NCBI RefSeq assembly: GCF_005217615.1 | Contig: NZ_SZNK01000001.1 | Coordinates: 5,614,001-5,678,000, forward strand | Direction of reading: 5' to 3' | Length of the DNA: 64,000 nucleotides | DNA from: Brevibacillus antibioticus | GTDB lineage: Bacteria; Bacillota; Bacilli; Brevibacillales; Brevibacillaceae | Part shown: positions 16,082 through 25,203 of the stretch, piece by piece | How the letters are laid out: each line of letters starts with the position of its first letter | How positions within the stretch are numbered: the first letter of the stretch is position 1 | Position numbers and translations under genes: made by a program | The notes under the pieces: model-generated | What the model was told of the DNA's origin: nothing | What the model saw: only the letters and a program-made list of their open reading frames with translations | Databases searched by the model: none

Positions 16082-17776
16082 ATGAAACTCAATCCATCCA
16101 TGATGACGGTTATAGCGGCGTGCTTACTTGCCTCTGCATCTGCATGGACTACCCATCAACCAACGGTACAAGCAGCAAGCGATGTGAAAAAGGAAGAGTC
16201 TCGAAAAAATGATTATTCCCAAGATGTTCAGAATTCTCTGGACAAGCTGTTTGAGGCGATTCCAGAGTTGAAAGGGTATCGACTAATTGATAAACGTTAT
16301 GAGGAAGACACCTTTCGCCGTTATCCAGAACCAATCTGGAGCTTGCACTTCACCAACAGGCCAAAAACAGATGAAAAAGAAGAGTATGACGCATACTCAT
16401 CCGTTAGCCTTGAGCTGGATGCACAGACGGGCAGACTGCTTTTCATGGATATCCAAAATCCAGCATGGGCTTCAACCGAGTATCCGGAAGAAAAGCTTGC
16501 CAGAGACAAGGCTTCCACTTTTATCGAGGACTTATTCGGTACGGAAGCAAAACAGCTGAAAGCCGAACAAAATCTCGGTAGGGGAAAAGCAGGATCAGGT
16601 GACGGCAAGGGCAACAAGCTGGAATGGGCTCGCTCCACCGTGAAATACCACTCTCTCATCAATGACCTCCCTCTGTCCAACAGCTCTATCTCCGTATCCG
16701 TTGATCATGCTGGCCATATTATTCGCTATGAAGCGTATCATTTCATCGATCCTAGCAAAGTGAATTGGCCTGATCCGAAAAAAGCGATAACACTTGAGGA
16801 AGCAAGCAAAATCTATAAGGACAAGCTTAAGATGGACCTGGCATACGTATTGGAGCAGCCGATTTCCTATGCTCAAAATGGAAAACCGGCAGAAAAGAAA
16901 CCGATGCTTATTTATCAACTGAATACCATTGGTTGGATCGATGCTCTGACCGGCAAAGTCACAGGGGAAGAAACCGAAATGGCAAGGGAGAGTGTTCATG
17001 TAAAAGGAGAAGGGAAAAGCATCAAAATAGCTTCCCGCGAACAAGGAGAGAAATGGCTGAAAACACAGTTTGGTATTGATGTTTCTGGTGCGACCTTTGA
17101 ATACGATGATCACAAGGACAATCTATCAGAAGGACTTCAGACAATCGAATCCTATCAGTGGATGAACGATTCAAATAAAGGTATGCCTGCATTTGATATG
17201 GTTAGCCTCATTACAGATGAACAGAGTGATCGGCTCATCGACTTCGATCTGAATTTCCCGGATGAACGAAAAACAGAGCAGAAAATCAGTGTAGAGGAAG
17301 CGAAGAAAAAGGCGATCGCAGCACTCGTACCTTATCTTGACCCGGCGTTAACGGAGCTAACGCTTATCGTGGAGTCTCCTGAAGAAGATATTCCGGAGTG
17401 GGTAGACAAGAACAAGCTGGATAAGGAAGAGGATAAAGCGTATTCATTCACTTTCCTCGCAAAACGCAACGGGATCGAAGTGTCTGATGAGTCTTATAGG
17501 GTGGGGGTAGACAAGGCAACGGGCACGATTACAGAGTTAAACCTCCACCCTCTCAACCCGGGCATTACCCTTCCCGATTCCAAGAAAATTGTAAGTGAAG
17601 CAGAAGCAAAAGAAACGATCCAACAAGAAATTGACCTGGAACTGGTCTATGTGTGGGAGCAGTATGATGGTCAAAGAGCTCCCGAACCTCAACTGGTCTA
17701 TCAGCGCAAATGGAAGAGTGGCTATAGCTTTATCGATGCTTCGACAGGGAAGCTCGTCAAGGTGTCCCGCCAATAA
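16082..17776 (+). CDS. orphan secreted YcdB/YcdC-domain protein
   Basis: 564 residues with a signal peptide (to about VQAAS, residue 33) and a YcdB-type mature region. The unit EKLARDKASTFIEDLFGTEA (about 141-160) is followed by PepSY-like strands, a middle block IGWIDALTGKVTGEE (also GYLDAVTGEE in the cassette proteins), a second unit EAKKKAIAALVPYLDPALTEL and a closing FIDASTGKLVKVS. It diverges more from the four cassette proteins than they do from each other. There is no membrane anchor after the signal peptide and no linked sigma gene. ATG 16082 is chosen because TTGGAGGTGCCCA precedes it; an upstream in-frame start at 16007 lacks a site. Confidence 0.8.
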   Translation: MKLNPSMMTVIAACLLASASAWTTHQPTVQAASDVKKEESRKNDYSQDVQNSLDKLFEAIPELKGYRLIDKRYEEDTFRRYPEPIWSLHFTNRPKTDEKEEYDAYSSVSLELDAQTGRLLFMDIQNPAWASTEYPEEKLARDKASTFIEDLFGTEAKQLKAEQNLGRGKAGSGDGKGNKLEWARSTVKYHSLINDLPLSNSSISVSVDHAGHIIRYEAYHFIDPSKVNWPDPKKAITLEEASKIYKDKLKMDLAYVLEQPISYAQNGKPAEKKPMLIYQLNTIGWIDALTGKVTGEETEMARESVHVKGEGKSIKIASREQGEKWLKTQFGIDVSGATFEYDDHKDNLSEGLQTIESYQWMNDSNKGMPAFDMVSLITDEQSDRLIDFDLNFPDERKTEQKISVEEAKKKAIAALVPYLDPALTELTLIVESPEEDIPEWVDKNKLDKEEDKAYSFTFLAKRNGIEVSDESYRVGVDKATGTITELNLHPLNPGITLPDSKKIVSEAEAKETIQQEIDLELVYVWEQYDGQRAPEPQLVYQRKWKSGYSFIDASTGKLVKVSRQ

Positions 17777-17786
17777 ATGACGTAAC

Positions 17787-17824
17787 AGCCGATTTGCTCT
17801 CGCAGCAATATCGGCTTTTTTTTA
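17787..17824 (+). terminator. terminator of the orphan YcdB gene
   Basis: Stem AGCCGAT/ATCGGCT with a 16-base loop, followed by eight or nine T. Confidence 0.8.
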
Positions 17825-18126
17825 GTACACCTAGCATGGGCGTCGCTCTAGGGTGAAAGTCCCAAACGGGGGCGCTTTATTAGTTAATGATAAAAAAAAA
17901 TCCCCGATTTATAGAAAAAGTTAACATGTTGCCAAAATTTCCCAATAATGTAGGTAAGGGCATTCTGGTAGTTCTGTATAGATGATCTGTCGATTCATTC
18001 TACGTATGAATCAGGTCCATTTATCAACGGAATATTCAGGATGCCATTAAAAGGGGGCGATCTTCATGAATCTATAGAGGAAACCATTCCAACAGGATAA
18101 CAACTTCTAAATCGGGAGGAACATTT
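17825..18126. other. gene-free stretch upstream of the M6 protease
   Basis: No open frame of interest. At 17848-17873 the string CTAGGGTGAAAGTCCC followed by AAACGGGGGCG resembles the 5' region of bacterial group II introns, but no reverse-transcriptase frame or domain V hairpin was found nearby, so at most it is a scar. The rest is AT-rich and presumably holds the protease promoter; GGGAGGAACATTT directly precedes the start. Confidence 0.4.
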
Positions 18127-20100
18127 ATGCAAAGAAGTTTTAAAGGCCTGTTCACGTCTGTTTTTTCTTTGATCTGTGTTTTGTACTTTCAAACGGATGG
18201 TTTTGCCGCACCCGCATACGATGGAGTTGTCAAAATGAAGCAACCGTCTGGTGAATCGTTTCAAGCCGTGATGCATGGAGATGAATGGTTCCATTGGGCG
18301 AGCACAAAGGATGGCGATGTACTTTTACAAGATCAGGAGGGATATTGGAATTACGCTGAACTTACATCAAATGATCTGCAATCGACGGGGATAAAATATA
18401 AAATTGACGAAAAGCCTTCAGAAGCAGTAAATGAGAAAAATTTGATGGAATGGATAAATGAGTATGACCCTCAAGCAAATAAAAAACAGGAGTTCATGAA
18501 TGAGCTTCAACAAGAATTTTCGGGATCGCCAGAAAAAAATATCGACGGAAGTATCACGCCAGTTACAGGAGCCCAAAAATTGCTTGTTTTGTTAATTGGA
18601 TTTACAGATGTTGATATCGCCTATAATGACAACGATTGGAGCAACAAATTCTTTTCTGCAAATCAAAAGTCGGTAAAGAATTACTATAATGAAGTGAGTA
18701 ATGGAAAAGCTCAGATCACCCCAGCATCCGAAATGTATGGTACGCAAAATGATGGAGTTGTGAAAGTAAAATTAGATTACGCCCATCCGGATACATCGGG
18801 AAAAGACATTAGGACGGTTATAACAGATGCACTGGATAAAGCGGATCCTGTGGTGAATTTTGCTAGTTTTGATACAAATAATGACCAAGTCATCGACTCT
18901 AAAGATAGCTTCTACATTGTAACTGTTCTTGCTGGTAATGAAGAGGCTAGTGGTGGTGCAGCACCAAATATTTGGGCACATCAGTGGTATGCTCCCAACA
19001 CAAATCATGATGGTGTTACGGTATCAGGTATGTATACGACGCAGGGTGAAAAACAATTTGGTCATATGGCAACGATGGGTATCACTGCTCATGAATTGGG
19101 TCATTCCTTGGGCCTTCCAGATCTCTATGGTGCTAATAATCATGTGAGTGGTCTAAGTATAATGGCAAATGGAACCTGGAATAATCTCCAAGGGGAAGAT
19201 CCTGGAACTACACCCACTCATATGGATGCCTGGTCAAAAGCAAAATTAGGATTTGTAACACCAACTGTAGTAAATGCCACTAGCAATTTTACGCTACAAG
19301 CCATCCCGAATAATTATAATGTTTTAAAAGTTCCTTTAAAGGATAATACGTATTTTTTAGTTGAGAATCGCGAAAAAGTTGGATATGATGCTAGTTTGCA
19401 AACAGATTCTGGTGGCATCGCGGTTTGGCACATTGATGAATCTATGAATAATAACACGAGTGATCCGCATCCTTTCATTGACATAGAGCAATCCGTAAGT
19501 GAATACCAAGACCCATTCTATTATACGAATAATAATCATGCTGCTTCCTTTGGTCCAAACACCAATCCGAACAGTAATACCTACCCTGGAGAAAATTCGG
19601 GAGTAACGATTACGACGACAAGCACAAGTAATTCTGCCATGAATGTAAATGTAGCAGTCACAGCAGGAGGAGCCAGTCTGATTCCGCAAACGAATTGGAC
19701 GCTAAAATATGTAGACAGCGATGAATTGTACAATGAAGCCCCGAAAGCCTTTGATGGAAACAACAACACGTTTTGGCACACGAAATGGAGCCCCGTAGCT
19801 CCAATGCCGCACGAGATTCAAATTGACTTGGGTGCAACGTATAGCATTTCCAAATTCAGTTACCTGCCCAGACAAGATGGTCAAGTGAACGGAACGATCA
19901 AGAACTATGAGTTCTACGTCAGTAGTGATGGAGTGAATTGGGGAACAGCTGTAGCCACAGGTACCTTTGCAAATGATACCACGTTGAAAGAAGTCAGCTT
20001 TGCAGCCAAGACAGGTCGCTATATGAAACTGCGTGCCTTAAGCGAGATAAACAATAACCCATGGACAAGTGCGGCTGAACTCAATGTATTTGGGCAATAA
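18127..20100 (+). CDS. M6-family metalloprotease with C-terminal discoidin (F5/8 type C) domain
   Basis: A 657-residue secreted protease. A signal peptide (about 1-27) and an N-terminal pro-like region with HGDEWFHWASTKDGDVLLQD are followed by the catalytic domain. The zinc motif HELGHSLGLPDLYG has His322, Glu323 and His326, and GLSIMANGTWN is the downstream Met-turn-like segment. M6 includes Bacillus immune inhibitor A and camelysin-linked proteases. Residues about 520-657 form a galactose-binding or discoidin module (NEAPKAFDGNNNTFWHTKW, IQIDLGATYSISKFSYLPRQ, YMKLRALSEIN), likely attaching the enzyme to glycans. Base composition is AT-richer than neighbouring genes, so lateral acquisition is possible. 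Confidence 0.92.
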   Translation: MQRSFKGLFTSVFSLICVLYFQTDGFAAPAYDGVVKMKQPSGESFQAVMHGDEWFHWASTKDGDVLLQDQEGYWNYAELTSNDLQSTGIKYKIDEKPSEAVNEKNLMEWINEYDPQANKKQEFMNELQQEFSGSPEKNIDGSITPVTGAQKLLVLLIGFTDVDIAYNDNDWSNKFFSANQKSVKNYYNEVSNGKAQITPASEMYGTQNDGVVKVKLDYAHPDTSGKDIRTVITDALDKADPVVNFASFDTNNDQVIDSKDSFYIVTVLAGNEEASGGAAPNIWAHQWYAPNTNHDGVTVSGMYTTQGEKQFGHMATMGITAHELGHSLGLPDLYGANNHVSGLSIMANGTWNNLQGEDPGTTPTHMDAWSKAKLGFVTPTVVNATSNFTLQAIPNNYNVLKVPLKDNTYFLVENREKVGYDASLQTDSGGIAVWHIDESMNNNTSDPHPFIDIEQSVSEYQDPFYYTNNNHAASFGPNTNPNSNTYPGENSGVTITTTSTSNSAMNVNVAVTAGGASLIPQTNWTLKYVDSDELYNEAPKAFDGNNNTFWHTKWSPVAPMPHEIQIDLGATYSISKFSYLPRQDGQVNGTIKNYEFYVSSDGVNWGTAVATGTFANDTTLKEVSFAAKTGRYMKLRALSEINNNPWTSAAELNVFGQ

Positions 20101-20168
20101 TGAGAGTGGGGCACATTGGATGAATATTCGACTAAAGAAGGTTTTGTAAAAGGATGAGGACATGAGCA

Positions 20169-20197
20169 GGAGCATCAGGTGAGGATGCTCCTTTTTT
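20169..20197 (+). terminator. terminator after the M6 protease
   Basis: Perfect 8-bp stem GGAGCATC/GATGCTCC with a 7-base loop and six T. Confidence 0.85.
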
Positions 20198-20283
20198 ATG
20201 GTTAATTTTCATTTTATTAAAAAACACTTGAATAAAACTAAAGTTTTAATTAATATAATTAAAGACAGGGGGCGAGGCGATTC

Positions 20284-20586
20284 ATGGAACGCGACGAAAT
20301 TCCATCTTGGGTGTTAGCTCTGGACAAGGAGACCCTAGAATTTATCAGGAAGTTCATTATCAGTTCGGGCTCTCTCAAGGGTATGGCTGATGAGTACGGT
20401 GTATCGTACCCAACGGTGAGGGCCAAGCTCGACCGAATCATTAAAAAGATCGAATTACATAGCAAGGAAGCGGAAGTAGAGTTCGTGCAAATGATCAAAA
20501 ACCTGGTCATTGACGAACGGATGAGTTTGGAGGTAGCCAAGCTCGTTATTGAAAAATATAAACAAGAAAGAGATGAAAGCAGATGA
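20284..20586 (+). CDS. DUF2089 family protein
   Basis: 100 residues. The N-terminus IPSWVLALDKETLEFIRKFI and the helix-turn-helix-like SLKGMADEYGVSYPTVRAKLD fit the DUF2089 pattern, a family with a sigma-region-4-like HTH. Family members with a zinc ribbon have CxxC at the start; here it is absent. Probably DNA-binding. It overlaps the next gene by 4 bp (ATGA), so the two are translated together, and the partner is a small membrane protein, which suggests a membrane-linked regulator pair. Confidence 0.8.
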   Translation: MERDEIPSWVLALDKETLEFIRKFIISSGSLKGMADEYGVSYPTVRAKLDRIIKKIELHSKEAEVEFVQMIKNLVIDERMSLEVAKLVIEKYKQERDESR

Positions 20587-20873
20587 GTACGGGGATGATT
20601 CAATTTTTGGTTGGGCTCGGTATTGTGGGCTTACAAAATATCGTCGGCAAAATGAATCAAGCTTATTGGGGGGCAGTTATCCCTGCTGGCTTTCTTGGGT
20701 ATTTGGTCTACGGTTATACGACTGGGTTATTTAAAGAAGGCAGTGAGCTTACAGTAGTTTTGGTAGGCATTGGTGGGCTCGTGATTCTATCATTGGCTTG
20801 GTCGGACGGCAGAAGAGCGATGAAGGCGAAGAGGAAGAAAGAGATGGAGAGAATGGAGCTGCTTGATTTGTAG
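20583..20873 (+). CDS. small membrane protein paired with DUF2089
   Basis: 96 residues with three hydrophobic segments (about 4-20, 27-47, 56-74) and a basic, charged C-terminal tail (DGRRAMKAKRKKEMERMELL). I do not recognise the family. Its translational coupling to the DUF2089 gene suggests it tethers or modulates that protein, by analogy with small-regulator/membrane-partner pairs. Confidence 0.75.
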   Translation: MSTGMIQFLVGLGIVGLQNIVGKMNQAYWGAVIPAGFLGYLVYGYTTGLFKEGSELTVVLVGIGGLVILSLAWSDGRRAMKAKRKKEMERMELLDL

Positions 20874-20880
20874 TGACTGG

Positions 20881-20906
20881 AACCACCTGAGTAGGGTGGT
20901 TTTTTG
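20881..20906 (+). terminator. terminator of the DUF2089 operon
   Basis: Perfect stem AACCACC/GGTGGTT with a 7-base loop and six T. Confidence 0.85.
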
Positions 20907-20927
20907 TTTTGATAATAGTAGCTGTTG

Positions 20928-21028
20928 TGGGGGAGAAGCAAGCTGAAAACCCCCGCTATTTATTTCAGAGCTAGGTTGGGCTCCAGAGGCGCTTGGACTG
21001 GAAATGCGCTTCTTCTGACGCAACTTTT
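20928..21028. repeat. long palindromic intergenic repeat, copy 2 (shortened)
   Basis: Shares its left end (GTAGCTG-TGTGGGGGAGAAGC) and its right end (GGGCTCCAGAGGCGCTTGGA and CTGGAAATGCGCTTCTTC) with the element at 2599-2835. It lacks about 130 bp of the left arm and centre. Same position type: directly after a terminator, between genes. Confidence 0.75.
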
Positions 21029-21105
21029 GTACACCAATTTAAACGTTGATTTACAAGATGTAAACGACAAAATTAAAAAATCTTCTTCAACGGTGGAGAT
21101 AATAA

Positions 21106-21145
21106 AAAAACAGTCCCCGCAGAATGTAATCCGCGAAAACTGTCT
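21106..21145 (-). terminator. terminator of the SUFU gene
   Basis: On the minus strand a two-part stem (ACAGT/ACTGT outside, CGCGGAT/ATTCTGCG inside) is followed by seven T. Confidence 0.65.
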
Positions 21146-21157
21146 TCAAAATTATGT

Positions 21158-22246
21158 TTACTTCATGAATTTCGCTACCCCGTTAAAGATCCAATCCGTA
21201 CCATCTCCCGCGGAGTGCTGAGTTAATTGCTCGGAACCGTTCATTTCTGCATACTGCTGTTCCTCTGCGGTAATCGGAATCATCCATAGTAGATTCACAG
21301 GATCACCCGCCATGAGCGGAAGTGGAATGGTTGGTGCATCCTCAGGCTTCGCGAGTAGCATGGAGGAGAAACGGCTGTTAAGCTGACTGATTTCCTGGCA
21401 CGGAATGGTGTGACCTTGTGCAAGGAAGGTCATATACGACCACGGCAGAGAGGTTTGGCCGCTGATGTAGGCCAGCAATTGCTGTTCGTTTTGGGCGAGC
21501 CATTTGGTTTCGCAGGCAAAGGCCAGCTCGAATCGGCGTAATTGCTCCGGTTCTTCTGTATACTGCTCGACTTTTGGCTGACGCAATATGGACACGCCGA
21601 GGGTCAACGCATAGGTAACGTCGCCTTTTGCGATGGTGACCAATGCTTTCGGGGGCCAGTGACCGCCGTCGATGCCGTAATACTGTTTAACTGGGCCGAG
21701 AGTTGAGGTAATCGCATCCATGAACTGCTGCTGGATGTCAGGCCAAGGGTTGCCATCCCAGCTCGTCCAAAAATGCTGGGCAGCCTCGATACGGGCAAAC
21801 ATGGCGTTCGTTTCTGGTGTTCCCAGCGGAAAGCATAAATGAGATTCTCCGGTGCAATCTCGCGCATACGAAGGATAGTGCGAGCCGTCCGGAGAAGGGC
21901 CAGCCCAGGCGGGAATCACACACAGCACCTCATCCTCATACAAAAGTGCCGCTGCATCGCCTTCCTCCAGCCAAACGATCGAGAGCTGTTCCGGGTCCAG
22001 CCTGTCTGCTCCATCCGGATGAGCACAGCAATCGCGTGGAAGCATGGGAGCTTGACCATCCTGCATGGCATCGAAATCGATCGAGTCCGGTGCAGGTCTG
22101 TAATTTCTTACCCAACAAGAGCGAATGCTGGCATGCTCCTCACCGGGATAATCCCACAAATAAAAAAAGACGCCGTTCTCATCCTCTTCGACAAAAGCTT
22201 GAATCGGACAAATGGGGGAGAACTCCTCTAATAGAACGTTTTTCAT
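21158..22246 (-). CDS. suppressor-of-fused (SUFU) domain protein
   Basis: 362 residues. The C-terminal half carries the SUFU-like features: LPWSYMTFLAQGHTIPC, a hydrophobic DPVNLLWMIPIT strand and the EQQYAEMNGSEQLTQ ending. The N-terminal half (residues 1-180) has Trp-rich stretches (CWVRNYRPAPDSIDFD, CVIPAWAGPSPDG) and is less clear. Bacterial SUFU proteins are common among immunity and accessory proteins linked to secreted toxins, but no toxin gene is visible here. ATG 22246 is preferred over TTG 22261 because AAGGTGAAACCT precedes it. Confidence 0.75.
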   Translation of the reverse strand: MKNVLLEEFSPICPIQAFVEEDENGVFFYLWDYPGEEHASIRSCWVRNYRPAPDSIDFDAMQDGQAPMLPRDCCAHPDGADRLDPEQLSIVWLEEGDAAALLYEDEVLCVIPAWAGPSPDGSHYPSYARDCTGESHLCFPLGTPETNAMFARIEAAQHFWTSWDGNPWPDIQQQFMDAITSTLGPVKQYYGIDGGHWPPKALVTIAKGDVTYALTLGVSILRQPKVEQYTEEPEQLRRFELAFACETKWLAQNEQQLLAYISGQTSLPWSYMTFLAQGHTIPCQEISQLNSRFSSMLLAKPEDAPTIPLPLMAGDPVNLLWMIPITAEEQQYAEMNGSEQLTQHSAGDGTDWIFNGVAKFMK

Positions 22247-22391
22247 AGGTTTCACCTTCAATCGTCGTGATAGATTCGCCGATAACTATAAAGATTTATG
22301 CTTGATTAAACAGGGTTAGGATACCATAATTGAATATTGATTACAAAATTCGGTACTTTGAAAATGTTTTCCCAGCAAAGGAGGTTACCAG

Positions 22392-23570
22392 ATGAATCAA
22401 TGCACCATCTATGTCTCCATCCAACAATGCGAGAAAGTCGTCACTGCCATTGTCGAGGCTTTTCGTGATCAATTGGTAGAGGTATCCGCAGACGAACGGT
22501 CCGTGACCGTGACAGATAAAAAATGGTTTAGCAAGAGCAAGATCACCTTCAATCTTATGCGCGAGGACGATGACCAAGAAGCCTTTCTCCAGATGAAAAA
22601 AGGGATGTACGGCTACTTCGCACAGATTGAAACGGCACACGAGAAGGTCCAGCAAAAGCTAATGTACCAAATTACAGCGCTCAATGTGGCGGTAGGAATC
22701 GTAGCGAGCAAGGAATTCGACGAGAAGACGTTTGCGTCCATTATGTCGATTGCCGAAGAAGTACACGGGATCGTCTTTCTCCCTACTGGAGACATGCTTG
22801 ATAAACAAGGAAGGCTGATTCTCAATACGGCAGGAGAGTCCGAAGTGGACGATTTTTTGGTGACGGTCAGCGTAGACCTGGTCGATGGACATATTCAGCC
22901 CTCCGAGTCAGGAGAAGCGCGTAAGGAGCGGAGCATCAAGCTATTGCAGGAGCAAGGCATTCCGTACATCCCGCATCTTCCTGTCATCGTCGGGGACGAG
23001 GACGCTGTCATCAGGAGCAAGGATGAGATGGTTCAGCGAGCGATTGCACTATGCTTGATTGCGGTATATGCCGGAGGGATCGCTGAAAACGGACAAATCA
23101 ATGAAGAGCGGGAGTTCATCGAGGGCATTATTGAGCAGTTTGGCGCTGCCGAATTCTTTACGGAAAAAGAGAGAGACTTCTTGAATGATCCACAGCCAGA
23201 CCGAACCGATATGATTCAGATGGTTTGGATGTACGAATGCTACTGGGTACTACTGTGGGCACTTGGCTATGTGGAAGAGCTCCATTTCCCAGATGAGATT
23301 TGTGATGTGAACACCGCGATTGACGCTCTCAGAAGCGCAGGTGACTATGATACCTTCTATAGCAATGCGGGTGTGAGAAGCAAACAAGAGATACTTGACC
23401 AAGCAGATTTAATCTACCGCTATGACTGGGCATGCGTGGATGCCCGCATCAACAATCGCACGGTTGCGGGCGGTCTGAATGACGAAGTAGTCGTTGAAAG
23501 ACACAGAGCATTGAATTGGCTGGTTCGTTACATGGAGGATGACTGGGATCATGTGTCAACGGATACATAG
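22392..23570 (+). CDS. DUF4272 domain protein
   Basis: 392 residues. The C-terminal half shows the DUF4272 pattern: RKERSIKLLQEQGIPYIPHL, RAIALCLIAVYAGG, and WMYECYWVLLWALGYVEELHFP with DEICDV. The N-terminal half (about 1-180) is a separate alpha/beta domain seen in longer members. Function unknown; cytosolic. ATG with AAAGGAGGTTACCAG upstream. Its end overlaps the start region of the hydrolase that follows, so the two genes and the broken DUF2785 gene form one transcription unit. Confidence 0.8.
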   Translation: MNQCTIYVSIQQCEKVVTAIVEAFRDQLVEVSADERSVTVTDKKWFSKSKITFNLMREDDDQEAFLQMKKGMYGYFAQIETAHEKVQQKLMYQITALNVAVGIVASKEFDEKTFASIMSIAEEVHGIVFLPTGDMLDKQGRLILNTAGESEVDDFLVTVSVDLVDGHIQPSESGEARKERSIKLLQEQGIPYIPHLPVIVGDEDAVIRSKDEMVQRAIALCLIAVYAGGIAENGQINEEREFIEGIIEQFGAAEFFTEKERDFLNDPQPDRTDMIQMVWMYECYWVLLWALGYVEELHFPDEICDVNTAIDALRSAGDYDTFYSNAGVRSKQEILDQADLIYRYDWACVDARINNRTVAGGLNDEVVVERHRALNWLVRYMEDDWDHVSTDT

Positions 23571-24279
23571 GCTGTACTCGCGAAAGAGTGGGGCACCTAG
23601 TGTGATCTTCCTAGCAGGAATGGGCGATAGCGGTGAGACATGGAAGACCATTCAAGACCGCATCTCGCAGGAAGCGTCTACCTTATCCTATGATCGGGCG
23701 GGGATTGGCAGGAGTCCAGCGGCAGCGGTCATCCCGCGGACCTGTCACGATCTGGTAGAGGAGCTATATGATTTGCTCCAGGAGATTGAGGTGGAACCAC
23801 CATGTATATTGGTCGGACATTCTTTTGGCGGTTTGGTCGCTAGACTGTTTGCCAGCTTGTATCCGCAGCTTGTTTCGGGGATGGTTCTGGTTGACGCTGC
23901 TCCCGAATATAAGGAACTCGCATATGAAAAGGTTTTGCCTGACAACTTGATTGCAGCCAATCGGGAATATTACGAGAATCCGATGCTCAATCGAGAAAAG
24001 ATCGATAAGATACGGAGCTATCAAGAGATCGTTGACTCTTTTCGGCAAAGCGACATCCCTGTCTCGATTATTACCAGAGGCTTGCCGGACGTGTGGGACG
24101 AGGAATGGCCGAACGAGGAAATCTTAGCAATCGAACAACATCTGCAAGCCGATTTCAAACGGCTTTCAACCTCAAGCAAACAAAGAATGGCTACTCGTAG
24201 CGGGCATTATATTCATCACGATGAACCGGATATTGTGATCGAGGAAATTTTGGTCATGTTGAGGGGGATGAACACGTGA
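23551..24279 (+). CDS. alpha/beta hydrolase
   Basis: 242 residues of an alpha/beta-hydrolase fold. The oxyanion region LAGMGDSGETW, the YDRAGIGRS loop, the nucleophile elbow GHSFGG and a late SGHYIHHDEP with the catalytic His are all present. The acid is probably in the VSIITRGLPDVWDEEW stretch. Substrate unknown; likely an esterase or lactonase. It overlaps the 3' end of the DUF4272 gene by 20 bp. ATG 23551 is chosen because GGAGG lies 12 bp upstream, while the ATG at 23539 abuts the ribosome site. Confidence 0.85.
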   Translation: MCQRIHRLYSRKSGAPSVIFLAGMGDSGETWKTIQDRISQEASTLSYDRAGIGRSPAAAVIPRTCHDLVEELYDLLQEIEVEPPCILVGHSFGGLVARLFASLYPQLVSGMVLVDAAPEYKELAYEKVLPDNLIAANREYYENPMLNREKIDKIRSYQEIVDSFRQSDIPVSIITRGLPDVWDEEWPNEEILAIEQHLQADFKRLSTSSKQRMATRSGHYIHHDEPDIVIEEILVMLRGMNT

Positions 24280-25113
24280 GCGATACAAGAACCCAGTTCA
24301 TGCTGGATCTGCGAGCAGGAACAATATCTGATTGGTGAAGGGGAACAACTGGAGGATTTCGTCGGACGATTGCTACAATACATTGGGGACCCTGACCTAG
24401 AATTGCGGGATAATCTCATCTACCCGGCATTTTATTAGTGGATTCTCGACGAGGACAAGCTGACGGAGGTGCAATTGCGCAGCCTCCTGCGAGAACTGAC
24501 CGACGAAAAGCATTTGTTCTATCAGATCGGCAGCGAGGGTGATCCATCTGTATTTACGAGGACATTCTCTTCGTTGCCGATTGTATTGATTTTGCGCCGT
24601 CACAGACAGAAGCCATTTTTGGAGCTTGCCGATTTCCAGCACGTCAAAAATGCCATGCTCCGCTATTTTCAAGAGGAACAGGATTTGCGTGGCTATTTGT
24701 CCGAGGGAGGCTGGGCTCACAGTACCGCTCACGGAGCAGACGTATTCGTAGAGCTAGTGCAGTGCCCAGAGAGCGACGGAGCCGTACAGCGAGACGTTCT
24801 TCAAGCCATCCAGGACGTGCTGCATAACGGAAAGCACATTTTCAATGATGAAGAGGACGAACGACTTGCGATCATCGTAGATACCATGATAGACAAAGGC
24901 TTGCTCTCAGAGAAGGAGCTCACTGATTGGATCAATGGTCTCGCAAGCTGTGCAGAACTGCCGAAAAGTCGTACCCAGGTTATCGCAAGAGTGAACAGCA
25001 AAAACTTTTTGCGTTGCCTGTATCTCAGAAGGGTACGAGATAGCCGGGAAAATGAGCTGGTGATTGCCATGCTTGCTGCCTTAACGAAATGTAACAGGTT
25101 TGCGATCAGTTAA
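24276..25113 (+). pseudogene. DUF2785 gene broken by a frameshift and an internal stop
   Basis: The gene starts as GTGA overlapping the hydrolase stop (SDTRTQFMLDLRAG), then hits TGA at about 24337. From 24310 the coding potential continues in another frame (EQEQYLIGEGEQLEDFVGRL, then DPDLELRDNLIYPAF), meets TAG at 24436-24438, and resumes in the same frame through the rest of the protein (WILDEDKLTEVQLRSLLREL up to FAIS). The order ELRDNLIYP, WI, LTxxQLRSLL is the DUF2785 signature. The 3' half from 24469 could still be translated from an internal GTG, but a functional protein is unlikely. Confidence 0.8.
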
Positions 25114-25203
25114 TGGGTGAAGGTTGATACCGTATTAGACGGCATCAACCTTTTCTTCTTTATACGAAGTTTGAAAAGGTAGCGATGAGCCAACAAAGCT
25201 GGT

